64,000 nt of DNA, taken from assembly GCF_921293095.1 (NCBI RefSeq), contig NC_060250.1, forward strand, positions 114,834,629 through 114,898,628. Direction: 5' to 3'. The notes beneath the pieces are model-generated. The model did no database searches. It worked only from the letters and a program-made list of their open reading frames with translations, and was not told the DNA's origin. The stretch is from Ischnura elegans. Taxonomy: Eukaryota; Arthropoda; Insecta; Odonata; Coenagrionidae. Position numbers and translations under genes: made by a program. Of the stretch, positions 1-11,725 are shown piece by piece; the stretch's first letter is position 1; each line of letters starts with the position of its first letter.

Positions 1-930
1 CTTTTTATTTTCATTGGCATCAAGAAGCAAAGAACACTTAACATGGATCACTCCACCATGATATTTAAAGAATAATTTTTAATCCTGTTATTCATATTTC
101 CTTTAAAAATATAGCTTTCACTATCTATCGTCCTTGCGTCATAAAAATCAAAATGCTGGTGCACATAATTGAGATTCATTGATCAGTTAAAAATTATTTA
201 AAATTAAGAAATTCACAGCGGTTCATTCAATTTTCCCCGCTTTTAATCAGCAACAACATCAATTACTATTAATTAACGAATCAAGGTTACAATAACAGCT
301 TTTATTTTTAGCACCTCAAAGATTAACGTGATGAGGTGCAAATGTTTCATTTTTTAGGTACTCTCATAGAGTGGTGAACAAATTATTATAGTTTTTCTTC
401 ATTCAGTGTTATACTTCGTTTTTTAACTTACTCTTTAATGGATACGTGAGTATTATCATAAAAACCTTCTGCTTTAGGCGAATTCATGAATTAAATGTCC
501 AAAATCAGTAACGTTAGTAGCCTAATTTCTTGCAAGTTTCGGTAGAATTAAATATGATAAAGCAAAGAGATAGTGAAAATAACACATTCCTTTCACCTTT
601 ATCAGTGCTACTCCCTAAAAATAGCATCACCGAGGTCATCTCAGCCACTCGTATATAATTATTAACAAAAAAGTAATTTTTAAAGTGCATTTATCCGCCA
701 CAAATCTGCGGCATTAAAAAAAATGAAAGGTTTTTCTATCACTATGAAATGGTGATTGCGGTAACTTTAGGGTGTACTTAATTTTCTTCAATGTCAGCAT
801 CCTCACGTGACAGATTTTAAGTATCATTTGTTTGTGATATTCCAGAAAGTATCATGAAAAAAACGAGCTTAGGGTAGCTGAAAATAATGCTATGAAGGAA
901 TAAAGTAGAAAGGTGTAGGTTTGCTTTCCT
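1..930. other. AT-rich stretch, nothing recognised
   Basis: No open frame of convincing length, no terminal repeats and no RNA-gene boxes were seen here. The base composition is typical of intergenic or intronic arthropod DNA. Confidence 0.5.
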
Positions 931-939
931 CAGAGTAAA

Positions 940-2400
940 TATGAGCATTCGGTTAAGAATGAGTAGAGTTGGGGGTGACGTCACTACTTTGGTTCCAACA
1001 TACCTCGAGCGTCTCAATATTAATGTGATATTTTGTCATGTGACTTCATTATATAAGCAAAATGGCGCACTGTTACAGTGCATTAGGATGACAAAAACTT
1101 CGAGGGAGTTCAATGACATTATATAGATTAGTATATTAAATTCGGGTAAAGTTTAAGATTTTTAATGAAAATTTCAAAAAACATACATAATTGAAAGATC
1201 AATTATTATTTTCAATAGGTAAAACACTACGATCAAAGACCATTCCGAAATTTCCACCGAAATGCTCTCCTTTAGTTTCTAAATGCTGCCAATCCCTTCC
1301 AAGCCGCACGAAGATGAACTTCTCAAATCGCTCCCAAAGCCACTTTTGAGTAGAATAATTGCACCATAATCGAAGACGAACCAGATGTTCCTCACTGGGG
1401 AGAATCAGTAGAGGTCGATTTAAACGAGGAAACTATCAATCGACAGTGATAGAGCAATTACGAAGAACGAGCATGATCTTCGAGTGCTCGACCACCGCTC
1501 AACAAGCTGGCCTTCGATCTGAAAGGGAATGAATTCGGACTTCAACGTGGAAATTATCCCCGTGACTCTTCCCCAACTCTTCGCTCTCGCCACTGTATCC
1601 AGCTGATCGCGAAGCTAGTCCATCACCTGCCCGACCTCGATTGGTTAGCTGAGCAGGCCAGCCGGCTCTGAAACACTGGGAGATACTGGGGCTTCCGGAT
1701 ATATAATCTACTACGACCTCAGAGTACGAGTAAACCTTAGATCAAGGATGAGTAGGTAATTTGAAACTTAGGCTTTCACTGCGAGATTCATTTGGCTTTG
1801 ACAAAGCGTAATACGCAGCTTCTCCCGAAAGCCCTCGATACTAAGGATAAGCAGAGGTCGGGTGACGTCACTACTATATTTCCAACATACTTCGATCGTC
1901 TCCATAGCAACGTGGTATTGTGTCACGCGACTTGCGTACGATTGGCGAAATGGTGCACTGTTGCTGTGCATTTGCGTACCAAGCAAAATCATTCAAGGGA
2001 ATCTCAGTGATCTTTCATTTAAGTGATTAAAGCTAAATATTTAAAAAATACAATTCTTCTTATGGTTCTTCGTCCTCGGCACTGTATCCAGCCGATGGTG
2101 AAGCCAGTCTATCACCTGCCCGACTTCGATTGGATAGCTGAACAGGCAAGCCGGCTCCGGATCACCAGGCGATACCCTGGGCTTCCGCATACTCAAACAA
2201 CTTAGTAACTTTGACCTCAGAGTAAACGTTAACCTTAGATTAAGGATAAGTAGAGATCGGGTGACGTCACTACTTTAGTTCCAACATATCTCGAGCGTCT
2301 CAATGGTAGCTTGGCATTGCGTCACGTGACTTGCGAAAGATTAGCTAAATGGTGCACAATTTCTGCATATGCATACTGATCGCTATTTGAATGCCAAATC
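940..2400. repeat. Diverged repeat units sharing a GGTGACGTCACTAC core
   Basis: Three diverged copies of one sequence occur in the same orientation; their shared core (G)GTGACGTCACTAC lies near 974, 1861 and 2260. Around each core the text runs through 'ccaacata.ctcga.cgtct' to a GTCAC/TGTGAC stretch and 'aaatggtgca'. The last two units also share an upstream block (1591-1700 and 2080-2190, offset 489) that begins CACTGTATCCAGC and reads through 'atcacctgcccga'. An extra ~90 bp in the middle unit explains why the core offset is only about 400. No coding potential was seen. The block abuts a Penelope-like fragment and may be part of that element's upstream region, but this is not shown. Confidence 0.6.
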
Positions 2401-2430
2401 ACACCATCATTCTAGGAAAAAAGCATCGGT

Positions 2431-3240
2431 CGTGAAAAAAAACCTATATCATAGGGCATATGCCATCTCGGATCCGATTCTCTCGCGAGAGAAAAACTAC
2501 ACCTCCTTACCACACTCCAAAGGAATGGCTACCATCGGGAACTGATTCAAAAAATCGCGCGTAAGGAAGAAAAGAAATGAGATGTGGCCTTGGAGACTGC
2601 AAGGGAAGACCAGCAGAAGGCAAAGGCACATGCTCTCTTGCCTTACGTCGCAGGAACTTCGGAGAGAGTCGCTAGAGTTCTCGCCAAACACGACGTTTTG
2701 ACGAGATTCATAAGCTTAAAGAAGACCTCTGACCTCCTACGGAGTGAAAAAGATGGTCACCCATCCCATATCTATGAAGGTGTATACGAAGTAATGTGTT
2801 CCTGTGGCCAATCATACATCGGGCAAACATCAAGTAGATCCCTCAAATGCCGAATAGATGAACATCGCAAGGCAACCGAAAAGAAAAGATTTCGCCTTTC
2901 TGCGGTTGCAAAGCACGTTTGGTCGGAACATGGGCACGCCATTCTATTCCTAGAATCAAAAATCATCGCAAGAGAGAATAAATATTTCCCTCGGCTGATA
3001 AGGTAGGCGATAGAAATTGCAAATCATAAAAAGAACTTCAATAGGGAAGACGGCTATCCTTTAGCTCCATCTTTCAAACGGCTCTTCCAACAATGGAATT
3101 CAAATCAACGCAACGGCCGCCTGACTAGCCTTATATATAAAGGAGGATTGCAGCTCTGCTGATCATTTGGACCCAAAGACGGGAGCTGCAACGCGCCCGA
3201 AATTGTCATCCGCAAAATATGAGTCGACGCGGAATTAACC
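2431..3240 (+). pseudogene. Penelope-like retroelement, C-terminal GIY-YIG fragment (broken)
   Basis: The clearest frame, about 2587-3005, encodes a GIY-YIG nuclease-type domain: GVYEVMCSCGQSYIGQTSSR near 2779, followed by R.DEH and V..H.....H. Upstream the frame carries the linker ALLPYVAGTSERVARVL typical of Penelope-like elements between reverse transcriptase and endonuclease. Still further upstream AYAISDP (about 2457) is readable only across a frameshift near 2490, and there is an in-frame stop near 2578. Downstream similarity continues past the stop at 3006 (KNFNREDGYPLAPSFKRL) and then into a non-coding tail (3150-3240) that resembles 29990-30110. The reverse transcriptase domain is absent. 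This is a dead 5'-truncated copy. Confidence 0.85.
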
Positions 3241-3244
3241 ATAA

Positions 3245-6060
3245 AAACATTCACCTATTACATTATTTTCAACTTTTTTACGATTATCGAAACAATTTCA
3301 TCCACAGCCAGAAAGATATTCCTTCTTCAACGTCTCCCCAAACACGTCATTCAGTAACCGTGATATGGCTAGTAAAAAAAAAAGTATAATAATATCACGA
3401 AAATTTGGCCCCAATACGGGGCACTTATTATAGGGCAGTATTTGTTATCAAGTGACGTGTTTCTATAGGTTAACGGATCATCTCCAAATACTTGTAAAGG
3501 TATTTTCGGAAATTATTCATGGGTACATGTGGAGATCTGTATGCAGTGGAAATGGTGAGGAGTATACAGAGAGAATATTTTTCATCAGAGGGGATTGAAG
3601 GCTAGATAAAAGAGTTTTTAATGAGCATTGTGTAAATTTTAGAAAAAAAAACTCAGATTTGATGACTAGGTGTAGGCAGTAGCGGTCAATAATTAACGAA
3701 ATATAATCTCAAAATTGAGACGAAAATATGTACGCAGATGTATGAAAGACAGGCCAAATTTTGACAGTAAAAATTAACCACTCCTAAAAACAAAGAATTA
3801 TTTTATATATTCTGATAGAAATGAATTGGATGAAGACAGACCTCTTAGCCAAACAGAATCTTTTTATTATAATTTTTTTAATCCATGCGAGTAACGTTGT
3901 AGTAAATAGCGACCCCAAATCTAATCCATTGAAAATCACCAAATTTTATTTTTAGCTGAATGGAGTTCAAATATTTTTTAATAGAGAGTTGGAGTCGAGA
4001 TACTTATAAAAAAGTATTTAAAATATTTTTTTTACATCCGATTAAGTTTTTGCTTCAATAATTTTCCTTGAGTATGTGTAATATTTAATTTTAATTTTTT
4101 TTAACAGCAGTTAATAACGTGAAACTAGCGTCTTGTCCTCCTTTGAAATAAATCAAATTGACCAGCGTGAAATTATTTTAAAGAATTGGCTTAAGGAAAA
4201 AATAAGTTAACTTCTTGGTTCCGTTAACAGCTATATGCACAATAATTAGAAGGGAAACTAAGAATCAAACCTTCACTCAAATGTGTTTCCTTGAATGAAG
4301 GGTTTAAGAAGATATTCATTTTCTCGCCCTATTATTGATCCTGGCACATCCACTGGCGACTGTGAGTCATTTGGCACTTGACCTAAACGAGAGTATACTG
4401 GGTTAAGGTTGAAGTGGGTGAGGTTTACGATAGATTTGAATAAAAGTGCTTCTCTTTCAACATGCTGCCTCTGTTTGATGCGGAAGGTCAACTCAAGGTT
4501 GTCCGAGGACATTTCATGAAAAATAGCACAATTCATCATCCTGTGGAGATTCCTTTTTTCGGAGACAGATCCGCAAGACTGTATTCCTCGCTCAGACAAT
4601 CGTTCCTCCCTGACATTCCATCGTGACGCGGTTCGAAGGGCGTCATCGTGAAAGGGTGAAAGTGTTTCTTAACTTAAGCCTTGTGCTTTAGTGCACAATG
4701 CATACAAGCATCATTTCACCTTGATTTCAACTATCACCATTGAAATTAAGAACGAAACCATAGCCTTAGAGAGTATTCATCAAAGAATTTTCTAGTACTG
4801 CTCATTTTAACACTTTCTCACCCAGCGTTGCTTCTTGGAACAATTAAATTTCAAGACTTATCATTTAACAAAAGTGAAACTTTTATACTCAATCATAATT
4901 TTTGTGGAAGAGCATTGAAAAATGATATATTGAAGTCACAAAATCAAGTCACAACAAAATTTTCATCTTTTTAGATGGTCACTAAGCGTATTTATATCCC
5001 CGCGCCAGAGTTTGTACTTCATTCAATGAGTTTTTTTGTCTTCTTTTCGCAGGAGAATTTTTCCGTAACCTTTCTGAAGTAGTAATCAAGTCACTGGAGG
5101 ATATTTTATTTGCAGAACGCTAGAGTTTTATTAGGGTTTAACGACAGATGGTCATTAAACTGAGTGGGCCTCAAAGATTTTCATTAAGAGCAGCTCTGAA
5201 ACTGAACCTCTCCCACACCAAGCCCGTTCTGCAAACAAACATGTTGGCCATATTGGAACGCAGGTAATAGAATGACCCATAGGCATTTTCATCTTAGAGT
5301 TAAGCTACGTTAACGCTTGCTGGCCTTCATCGGCGTCGAAAGATTATGTCTATTGGAAACACAAGCGTCCACCGAGTTCCGTAACAAAAAACGGTTTTTA
5401 ATACATAAAAGAGTTCTGTTTTTGTGAGCTAAACATTAAGTTAATCGAAAATTCATGAAATTATGAGGAAGAGTTGAAATAAAGGCTAACACATCTTGAG
5501 CTAAAGATACATATCTTGCCAAAAGACTACCTGATGAAACACTTGACAAATAATGCAGATGGAAGGGAAATAATAAAGCAGACCCAACTGAAGAACACAG
5601 TTCCGAAGACATGGTACAACAGTCGTCACCTAAGCGGGAGTCTTTCCCTATTTACCGACCTTTCCAAGAAAATAAGAAGCCGACGTTCATAAAGTTCTCA
5701 GAAAGGTCTTAATTGGGAACCATAGGTGAACTGAAGGGAAGAAATAAGTGGACTCTTCCATTTCCAATCGTAATTCTTCCTCCCATTCCCTTTCCATTTA
5801 TTTCAATGCTGGATAAATGATTGATTGCGGTCCTGACCTCAAAACATGTACCTTCGTAGCTCACCGAGGGCAGGGGGGAGAGGCAGCGGAAGAAGACGGC
5901 AAGCCCCGCAGCGGAGGTCAGCGCGCGTCAGTTGTCAGGGGCCATGTCATGTCCGGCACGTCGTCATAATAGACGGTCATCAAGATCCTCACAGCATCCA
6001 CCACACCTCAGGTGTTTCCTAAACCCATTTCTCAAGGGAGAATTAAGACAGATTTTCGCA
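3245..6060. other. Intergenic, nothing firmly recognised
   Basis: About 2.8 kb of AT-rich DNA. The only sizeable frame is a 108-codon one on the minus strand (4273-4596); it has no recognisable motif, no splice sites that extend it convincingly and no relative elsewhere in the window. A GC-rich patch at 5860-5960 precedes a MITE. Confidence 0.4.
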
Positions 6061-6720
6061 ATAGGGTAGTTTCCTTCATCAAAGAAAACGAAAGGCATTG
6101 ATTGCGATTCGTTGCCCACCATTAGTGTATTCATAATATACAAATTATTTGGTTTTAGAAATACCGGTTTAGACGATTGGCAATGCTCAATTTTATCCTC
6201 ATTTGAAAAAGGCCAGATTGGCGCCCTTGCGATGCCACTCATAGTGACGTCACAGGGACCTAGTTTCTATACGAGTAGATAGGAGTTTTACATCGTCTGA
6301 GATTACCAATGCATGCATGAGGCACAGAGCTCAGGGAAACATGTCTTAATAATCACCTATTAAAACTGGGTAAGGTCGGAAAGTTTTCTTCGTTTGATAA
6401 GGTATTAATAATCCTTATTTAAGCCAAGCGATACCTGCTCTACTCCACTACCTGCTAGCAGCCTGCATCGCAGCGGTGCACATATCCTCGCCCCTAGGTC
6501 ACCTCACTCGGCGGCAGCGGGAACCAGAACGACTTCACACTGAGTTTTCCTGGCATTCATACTTAGCCGTCGCGTTTTCGCGCGCATGAAAATTTTCACT
6601 TTTCATTTAATCGCAAAAAATAGATATCGTCGTTTAAATATCTGAATGCGTGAAATACGTACTCCAGGAGTAATAATATTTCGATTTAGGCAATAAAAAA
6701 ATAATAGGAAACCACCCTAT
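6061..6720. mobile_element. MITE, ATAGGGTAGTTTCCT family, copy 1
   Basis: A 660-bp non-coding element bounded by ATAGGGTAGTTTCCT on the left and AGGAAACCACCCTAT on the right, an imperfect 15-bp terminal inverted repeat with one mismatch. Two further copies lie at 42622 and 55941 in the same orientation and share nearly the whole body, including a run starting CATCAAAGAAAACGAAAGGC. No target duplication is obvious, so the superfamily is unassigned. It is a non-autonomous DNA transposon and encodes nothing recognisable. Confidence 0.85.
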
Positions 6721-7783
6721 TGTAACCAAGGACTGTTAATAGCACACATCAATCGATTAATGCCAAATGACTATGGATTGATCGATTGCCAACCACGTAA
6801 TTTACAGAGATAATGACGGGGTGTACGATGTTAAAATCTGAAATGGAAGCAAGTAAGTGGGGGATTTTGAGTAGAATAGAGGTAGGTCATGTTAGGAAGA
6901 ATGTCCAGGAGAGATCAGACAAATAAAATTTCTTGCTCAGGTGGGAGTGGGGGTGGATAGATCTATTTCTAACGCAAGCACCTTCGACAGATAGAACAGC
7001 GAGCTAAAAATCAATGATCAAAACAATGACAAGCCGATGATAAGACGGACAACACCCTCTCCACCTTGGTAAAGATTTAATTTTATCATTTCCTCTGACT
7101 ATCATGATAACTCCGTGCGTAAGAATGTATTGAATGAATTCGCTATGCAGATGTACGGAGTCCACCGCTAAAAGATACCATAGTTAATTCCTGGCCTAGT
7201 ATAATTGTTTTTCGAGGTTATTCATTTAACATAATTAAGTGCCTATCTATTAAAATTTTTCCAATTCTCATACGCATTAAGTGGTGTTCGTTAACAACTA
7301 CCACGTTCTTATCATTTTAGACTACACGATTTATGGTCAAATACAAAATCAATACAACGGATTGTTAAAGGTACTTCGATCACGGTTTGGGGACTAGACA
7401 ACTTCGTCATGTAACACTTGCAATAATACTTCCACATTAATCGTGGAAAATTGGAAGTTTTTATTTCAAATTGGAGAAATTCTACTCCATCACGCTTGGT
7501 TCTTCTGATTTTACTTCGCAATAGCACAAAATATCAAGTTTTTGTTTGCAATATCCTATTTAATCGAATTTGCATGGAAAGAAAAAAAGGGAAGACCTTA
7601 AATGAACGAAGAAATCTACATCAAAGGATACGTGATCAAGTGTCTGATAAATACACCAAAGGATGAAGATCGGCATGAAAAAATATTTGACTTAGAAGAC
7701 AAAATAAGAAGCTATTGGCGCATTACAAGAGTTAGCAGGGGTTTTCATATGAGATCAAAGAAGTGCGAGGCAAATAAGGAGTG
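6721..7783. other. Intergenic, nothing recognised
   Basis: No terminal repeats or protein similarity seen. Short overlapping frames on both strands around 7450-7780 have no motif. Confidence 0.4.
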
Positions 7784-7791
7784 AGCAACGG

Positions 7792-8464
7792 CTGTGGCGT
7801 AACCGCGGGGGGAGGGGGTTTCCAGGTTATAACCTCCTCCTTGAGCCTTTATCACTTAATTTATACTAGGGATGGTCGGATCGGATACCTCGGATCCAAA
7901 TATCCGCGGATATTGCCCTTCATCGGATACATCGGATCCAAAGTCTCAGAAGACATCGGATCTGGATCCGAAATTTTAAATAATAGCTTTAGTGAATGCA
8001 ACGCGAAATAAGGGTGGAAAGAGTTCCAATTCTATCTTCGAATGCGCCGACGCATGCGATTCTTGTCCTGCTCATGAATATTTATGTTTGAAAGCTCTGG
8101 CAGAGGTTACGCAGGAGAATTTCAGCCGTGGAAAATAAAAATAGCAAAATACGACTGGCACATAGTGTGACTTTCCCAAGAGATTGAACAATCATCGGGG
8201 GAATCTCAGCGACAGGAATTTGAAAATGTATTTGGATCCGAAAATATCCGATCCGAAAAGTCCGGCTCCGAAAATCAAGGATCCGATCCGAATCCGGATC
8301 CGATAAAAATCCTGGATTCGTCCATCCCTAATTTATACATATTATGTACTTTATTTTAATAAATACTCGTACAAAATTACTGTTTGTCCTGGGGTGTATT
8401 TCATACACCCCGGAAGGGCCCGGTGAACTCCCACTCCCATTTAAAACTCCTGGCCGCGCCACTG
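7792..8464. mobile_element. hAT-like element, host of a nested insertion
   Basis: Ends are CTGTGGCGTAACCGCGG on the left and CTGGCCGCGCCACTG on the right, the terminal pattern of CAGTGGCG-type hAT elements. It is flanked on both sides by the same 8-bp duplication AGCAACGG (7784-7791 and 8465-8472), the duplication length expected for hAT. Without the inner insertion the element would be only about 200 bp, so it is a MITE. Confidence 0.85.
7867..8330. mobile_element. hAT-like MITE nested inside 7792-8464
   Basis: A 464-bp element beginning TAGGGATGGTCGGATCGG and ending ATTCGTCCATCCCTA, flanked by a perfect 8-bp duplication ATTTATAC (7859-7866 and 8331-8338). Its two ends are rich in subterminal GGATCCGA/TCGGATCC words, a possible set of transposase-binding repeats. 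There is no transposase frame. Confidence 0.92.
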
Positions 8465-8472
8465 AGCAACGG

Positions 8473-10855
8473 GCAGAAATGGGACGAAAAAGGTCACCAG
8501 CCAGTTGCGACGCAGAATTCTAGGAAACAGGGTGGTTAGTAAGAGAAAACATTCTGGATGCGTTTTCGAGAGATAGGAAGTGTGTTCAGCCAAAGAGAAA
8601 AATTTAATTGTAGCATTCAGTCAGCACGTACTGCCTGGCTAGAATGCTGGGAAATAATTATGGAGTATTTCCAGCCATTATAATCATTTCTTATGTCCTG
8701 AATTCCTACACCCATCAATGACAATTTCCATACGTCAGTGTTCTCTTTTAAATTAAAAATAGATCATGAAACTTTATTTTACAAACAGCCAGTACCACAA
8801 TCACGGAAAGAATTACAATTTCATGAATCACCTCGTGCTATTTACTTTTTACATTTACGTATTACCATTGATCAAATATTAGCATTCTTACGCCAAACAA
8901 TCCAGTGTTCCCTAAAATTATGCAGTTTTATGTACCGGCTCTTTCTCAAGATCACGATTGGTATCATAATACTAATAGTTAGTTCCACCCTCCGATTTAG
9001 GCTTCAGAGGTAACATTTAAATGCCACCATTCGAATAAAATTAAGTTTCTGAAAACTCTTCCCTCTTTTTCCAATAGCATCATACTCATTTAAGGGAACA
9101 GAATTCACGATAATTTTAGCTTAAACAAAGGTACCGTTAAACACCCAATTCTGGATTCCAATATTACTTTCTGGATAATTCTGGATTCCATAAGCTACCT
9201 TATTCCAAGCTAGTGGACTGTCCTCTGTAAATAAGCATCTATATCGAGTTGATTTTTCAATATTTACTTTAAACTTATTCGATGATAGGATAGCAATGAG
9301 AAAGGAGTGCACAATGCCCTAAGCTGGCAAGAAAGAATATCATTAATGACCCAGGGAATTCGTCACAACATACACTGATACAAAGTTAATAGCGAATAGT
9401 TTTCAAACTCTTCTGCCCCTAATAATTTTAGTGAAGATGGATATATCATTTGAAATTATAAGAGACTAAGCTATCATTCCCCATCGCTGCACATTAGTAA
9501 AGAGACCAAGGGGAACTTTCCCAGAAAAAGAATGCAAAATACAACTTAATCTAACAGGTAATATGTATTTTTAATAACCTCTATTTCCTGGGAACTTGTT
9601 TCCATAGCAAGGAGTCGTTTTCACGAAGCATTTCTTTGGGCTCTTTCACATTCACAGCATCTGCAATTGATCTCAATTAACATTTATTACTTTTATAAAA
9701 CATGGTTTCCAGAAAATTCTGTTGAGTTCGAAGGAGATGCGGGTTCTAATAAAGTTCAAAGGCGCCTAGGGCTCGGCGCCTATTCAAATCGGTTGGCGCC
9801 GCCCACGCGGATAGAATCCGAAGCGTACACAACAACAGCCGGATTGGGGTAGGTGACGTCATGAGCCGCCCTTGAGTTCCTCGCACATGGGCATAATTTC
9901 TTATGCAGAAGAGAGCACAGATGCGTCCTCGCAAACAGTTGAGCGCAATCAATGGCCATAATGTCAACAAAGAAGTTCAGCAGCCACCCGGTAAAGAAGT
10001 CAGAGCATACTGCTGTTGGCTTTTCAGTCGTCGTCTCGATCGGAATTCAAATTGATTAAGGTTTAAGCTAGCTGCAGAAAAGGCAACTTCGCAACCATCA
10101 CCATGAATATTCGACAATATATACAATCAGAGGCATAAAAAATGGTATCTTTAAAAATATCAAACAATAAGTAATCAATTATAAATAATTGAATGCAAAC
10201 CCGAGGTAATATATTTATATAACACTCCAAAATTATTTAAAACACGAAAACATAAAATAAAAGAAAGATATCTCCTTATTTTTCCATAATGTCAGCATAC
10301 ATTAGTTGTGTTAGTCGAATAAATGGCATTTCAAATGAATTTCTTTCTCATTTTTCATCAGAATCCCAAGACATTACAATATTCTCAAAAACGGAACTGG
10401 ACTGGTACTCGAAGAGAAAATCCATATCAAAAGAAAATTTCACAGGCATGCCGAATGAATCGTTACACTCGCTTTGAATATGATTTTTTTATCCCGGCAG
10501 AATGGCAATGAAACAATAGTGATTATCATAGACGAAAAAAATCATGAATATATTCCAGTTAGATGTAGGTAAACTTGGGAAGAACCACAGTTCTTCGAAA
10601 AATGATGCATGTGAGGAAAGGCTACTCCTCACCTGATACCTAAGAACGTTATAACCTCTCGTAAAGATGGAAAAGCTCCCACAAATTCTCCAAAACGATG
10701 GGCCAGTCACCTTCGACAACATTTACTGCGATGGCAATGACTTCGCACGCTTTTTCAGGTGAGGTATTTGCCCAGTGAGTGGAGCACATGGAAACTGACC
10801 TAGAGGTCTCACGTTCAACTCACGGATGACGCCTAGGGACAGCAGGGTGCAAATA
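8473..10855. other. Intergenic, nothing firmly recognised
   Basis: No gene or delimited element could be supported. A short GC-rich palindrome (GGCGCC...GGCGCC, about 9760-9782) is the only local structure seen. Several 60-90-codon frames overlap on opposite strands and carry no motif. Confidence 0.4.
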
Positions 10856-10859
10856 GAGG

Positions 10860-11225
10860 CAGACTCTTTTCATTGAATTCACTCGCCCATGTTTTATTTC
10901 GGGCATTAAGCTCTACTCTCACCTATTCAAACTAACATAAGAGTTGAACTACTGAGTGAGTGAGCGGTCTTGGTACACACAACTTGAACACTTGTTTCAA
11001 TCCGAGGATTAGTTTGGATAGGTGAGGGCAAAGGTCATGAAAGACCTAGCCACAGGCGCCTGCATATCACACTCAGGGTGGCCGGGGCAGATCCTTCCCC
11101 TGTGTCATTTCGCTCACGAGAAATTTGCTTGGAGGTGCCCGAAGGCTTCATCCGGGATTTGAACCCCGCACCTTTCGGTAAGAAGCCAAGTTAATTACCC
11201 ACTAGGCTTCCACGTTCCCTCCAAT
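10860..11225 (-). mobile_element. tRNA-derived SINE
   Basis: On the minus strand there is a tRNA-like head with a pol III A-box (TAGTGGGTAATTAACTTGG, 11186-11204 on the plus strand as complement) and a well-matched B-box GGGTTCAAATCCC (plus-strand complement 11154-11166). It is followed in the minus direction by an unrelated body, as in SINEs. The head cannot fold into a full tRNA with a paired acceptor stem, so it is not called as a tRNA gene. The body boundary near 10860 is a guess. Confidence 0.65.
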
Positions 11226-11255
11226 GGAGCACAAGGATTGGAACACAAGGATCAA

Positions 11256-11488
11256 TTAACCAATTATAACCCAATGTTACCTCTAAGCCACATAAAAAAT
11301 GTATAAATTTTCAGTCCTATGTAGGAAATATCTAAACTAAGTATTATTTTGTGGTGTAAAGCTAAAGAATGACGAAATATATAGCTTTCACGATAATCTT
11401 GATTGAGTGCAAAATTTTCAAGTTTTCAAAATGAGAAATGTTGAAATTCGATTTCACCCCGAAGCAGCTCTGGGTTAAAAGGGGTTAA
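11256..11488. mobile_element. piggyBac-like TTAA MITE, copy 1
   Basis: A 233-bp element bounded by TTAA (11256-11259 and 11485-11488), with inverted ends reading TTAACC.ATTATAACCCA and TGGGTTAAAAGGGGTTAA. It shares its whole body with copies at 16167 and 17827, including CAATGTT.C.TCTAAGC near the left end. TTAA bounds plus CCC/GGG-starting ends are the piggyBac pattern. Non-coding. Confidence 0.82.
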
Positions 11489-11499
11489 AATAAAGAGAT

Positions 11500-11725
11500 G
11501 CGCGGTTTCAGCGCAGGTTTGCGGCTCTCAACCGGTCTTCCTTAAAGTTCTTCCCCCTCGCGTAGCCATCATTGCCGGACCGCGAGGGCCTAACATCTAG
11601 TTCCATGAGGCTCGGTGCGATTGCCGCAAGAAGTCAGAAACCTTTGAAACAAATATTGCAGTGGTCTACGCAGTAAACCGGAATACAAAGTTCCGTGGTT
11701 CGATTCCCGGTACAGGGGAATTTTT
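11500..11725 (+). repeat. Possible tRNA-like SINE fragment
   Basis: The stretch 11661-11720 has a B-box-like GGTTCGATTCCCGG, a perfect five-pair stem with a seven-base loop (CGGAA...TTCCG, an anticodon-arm look-alike), and a T6 run just after. The T stem and acceptor stem do not pair, and the base before the loop's triplet is not T, so a functional tRNA is unlikely. A decayed tRNA-derived repeat fits best. Confidence 0.4.

Noticed and set aside
4273-4599. 108-codon minus-strand frame
   Set aside because: No motif, no relative in the window, and no promoter or splice evidence; kept only as a note in the intergenic entry.
11661-11720. tRNA gene candidate
   Set aside because: It has a B-box and an anticodon-arm-like stem, but the T and acceptor stems do not pair and the loop lacks the usual T before the anticodon position.
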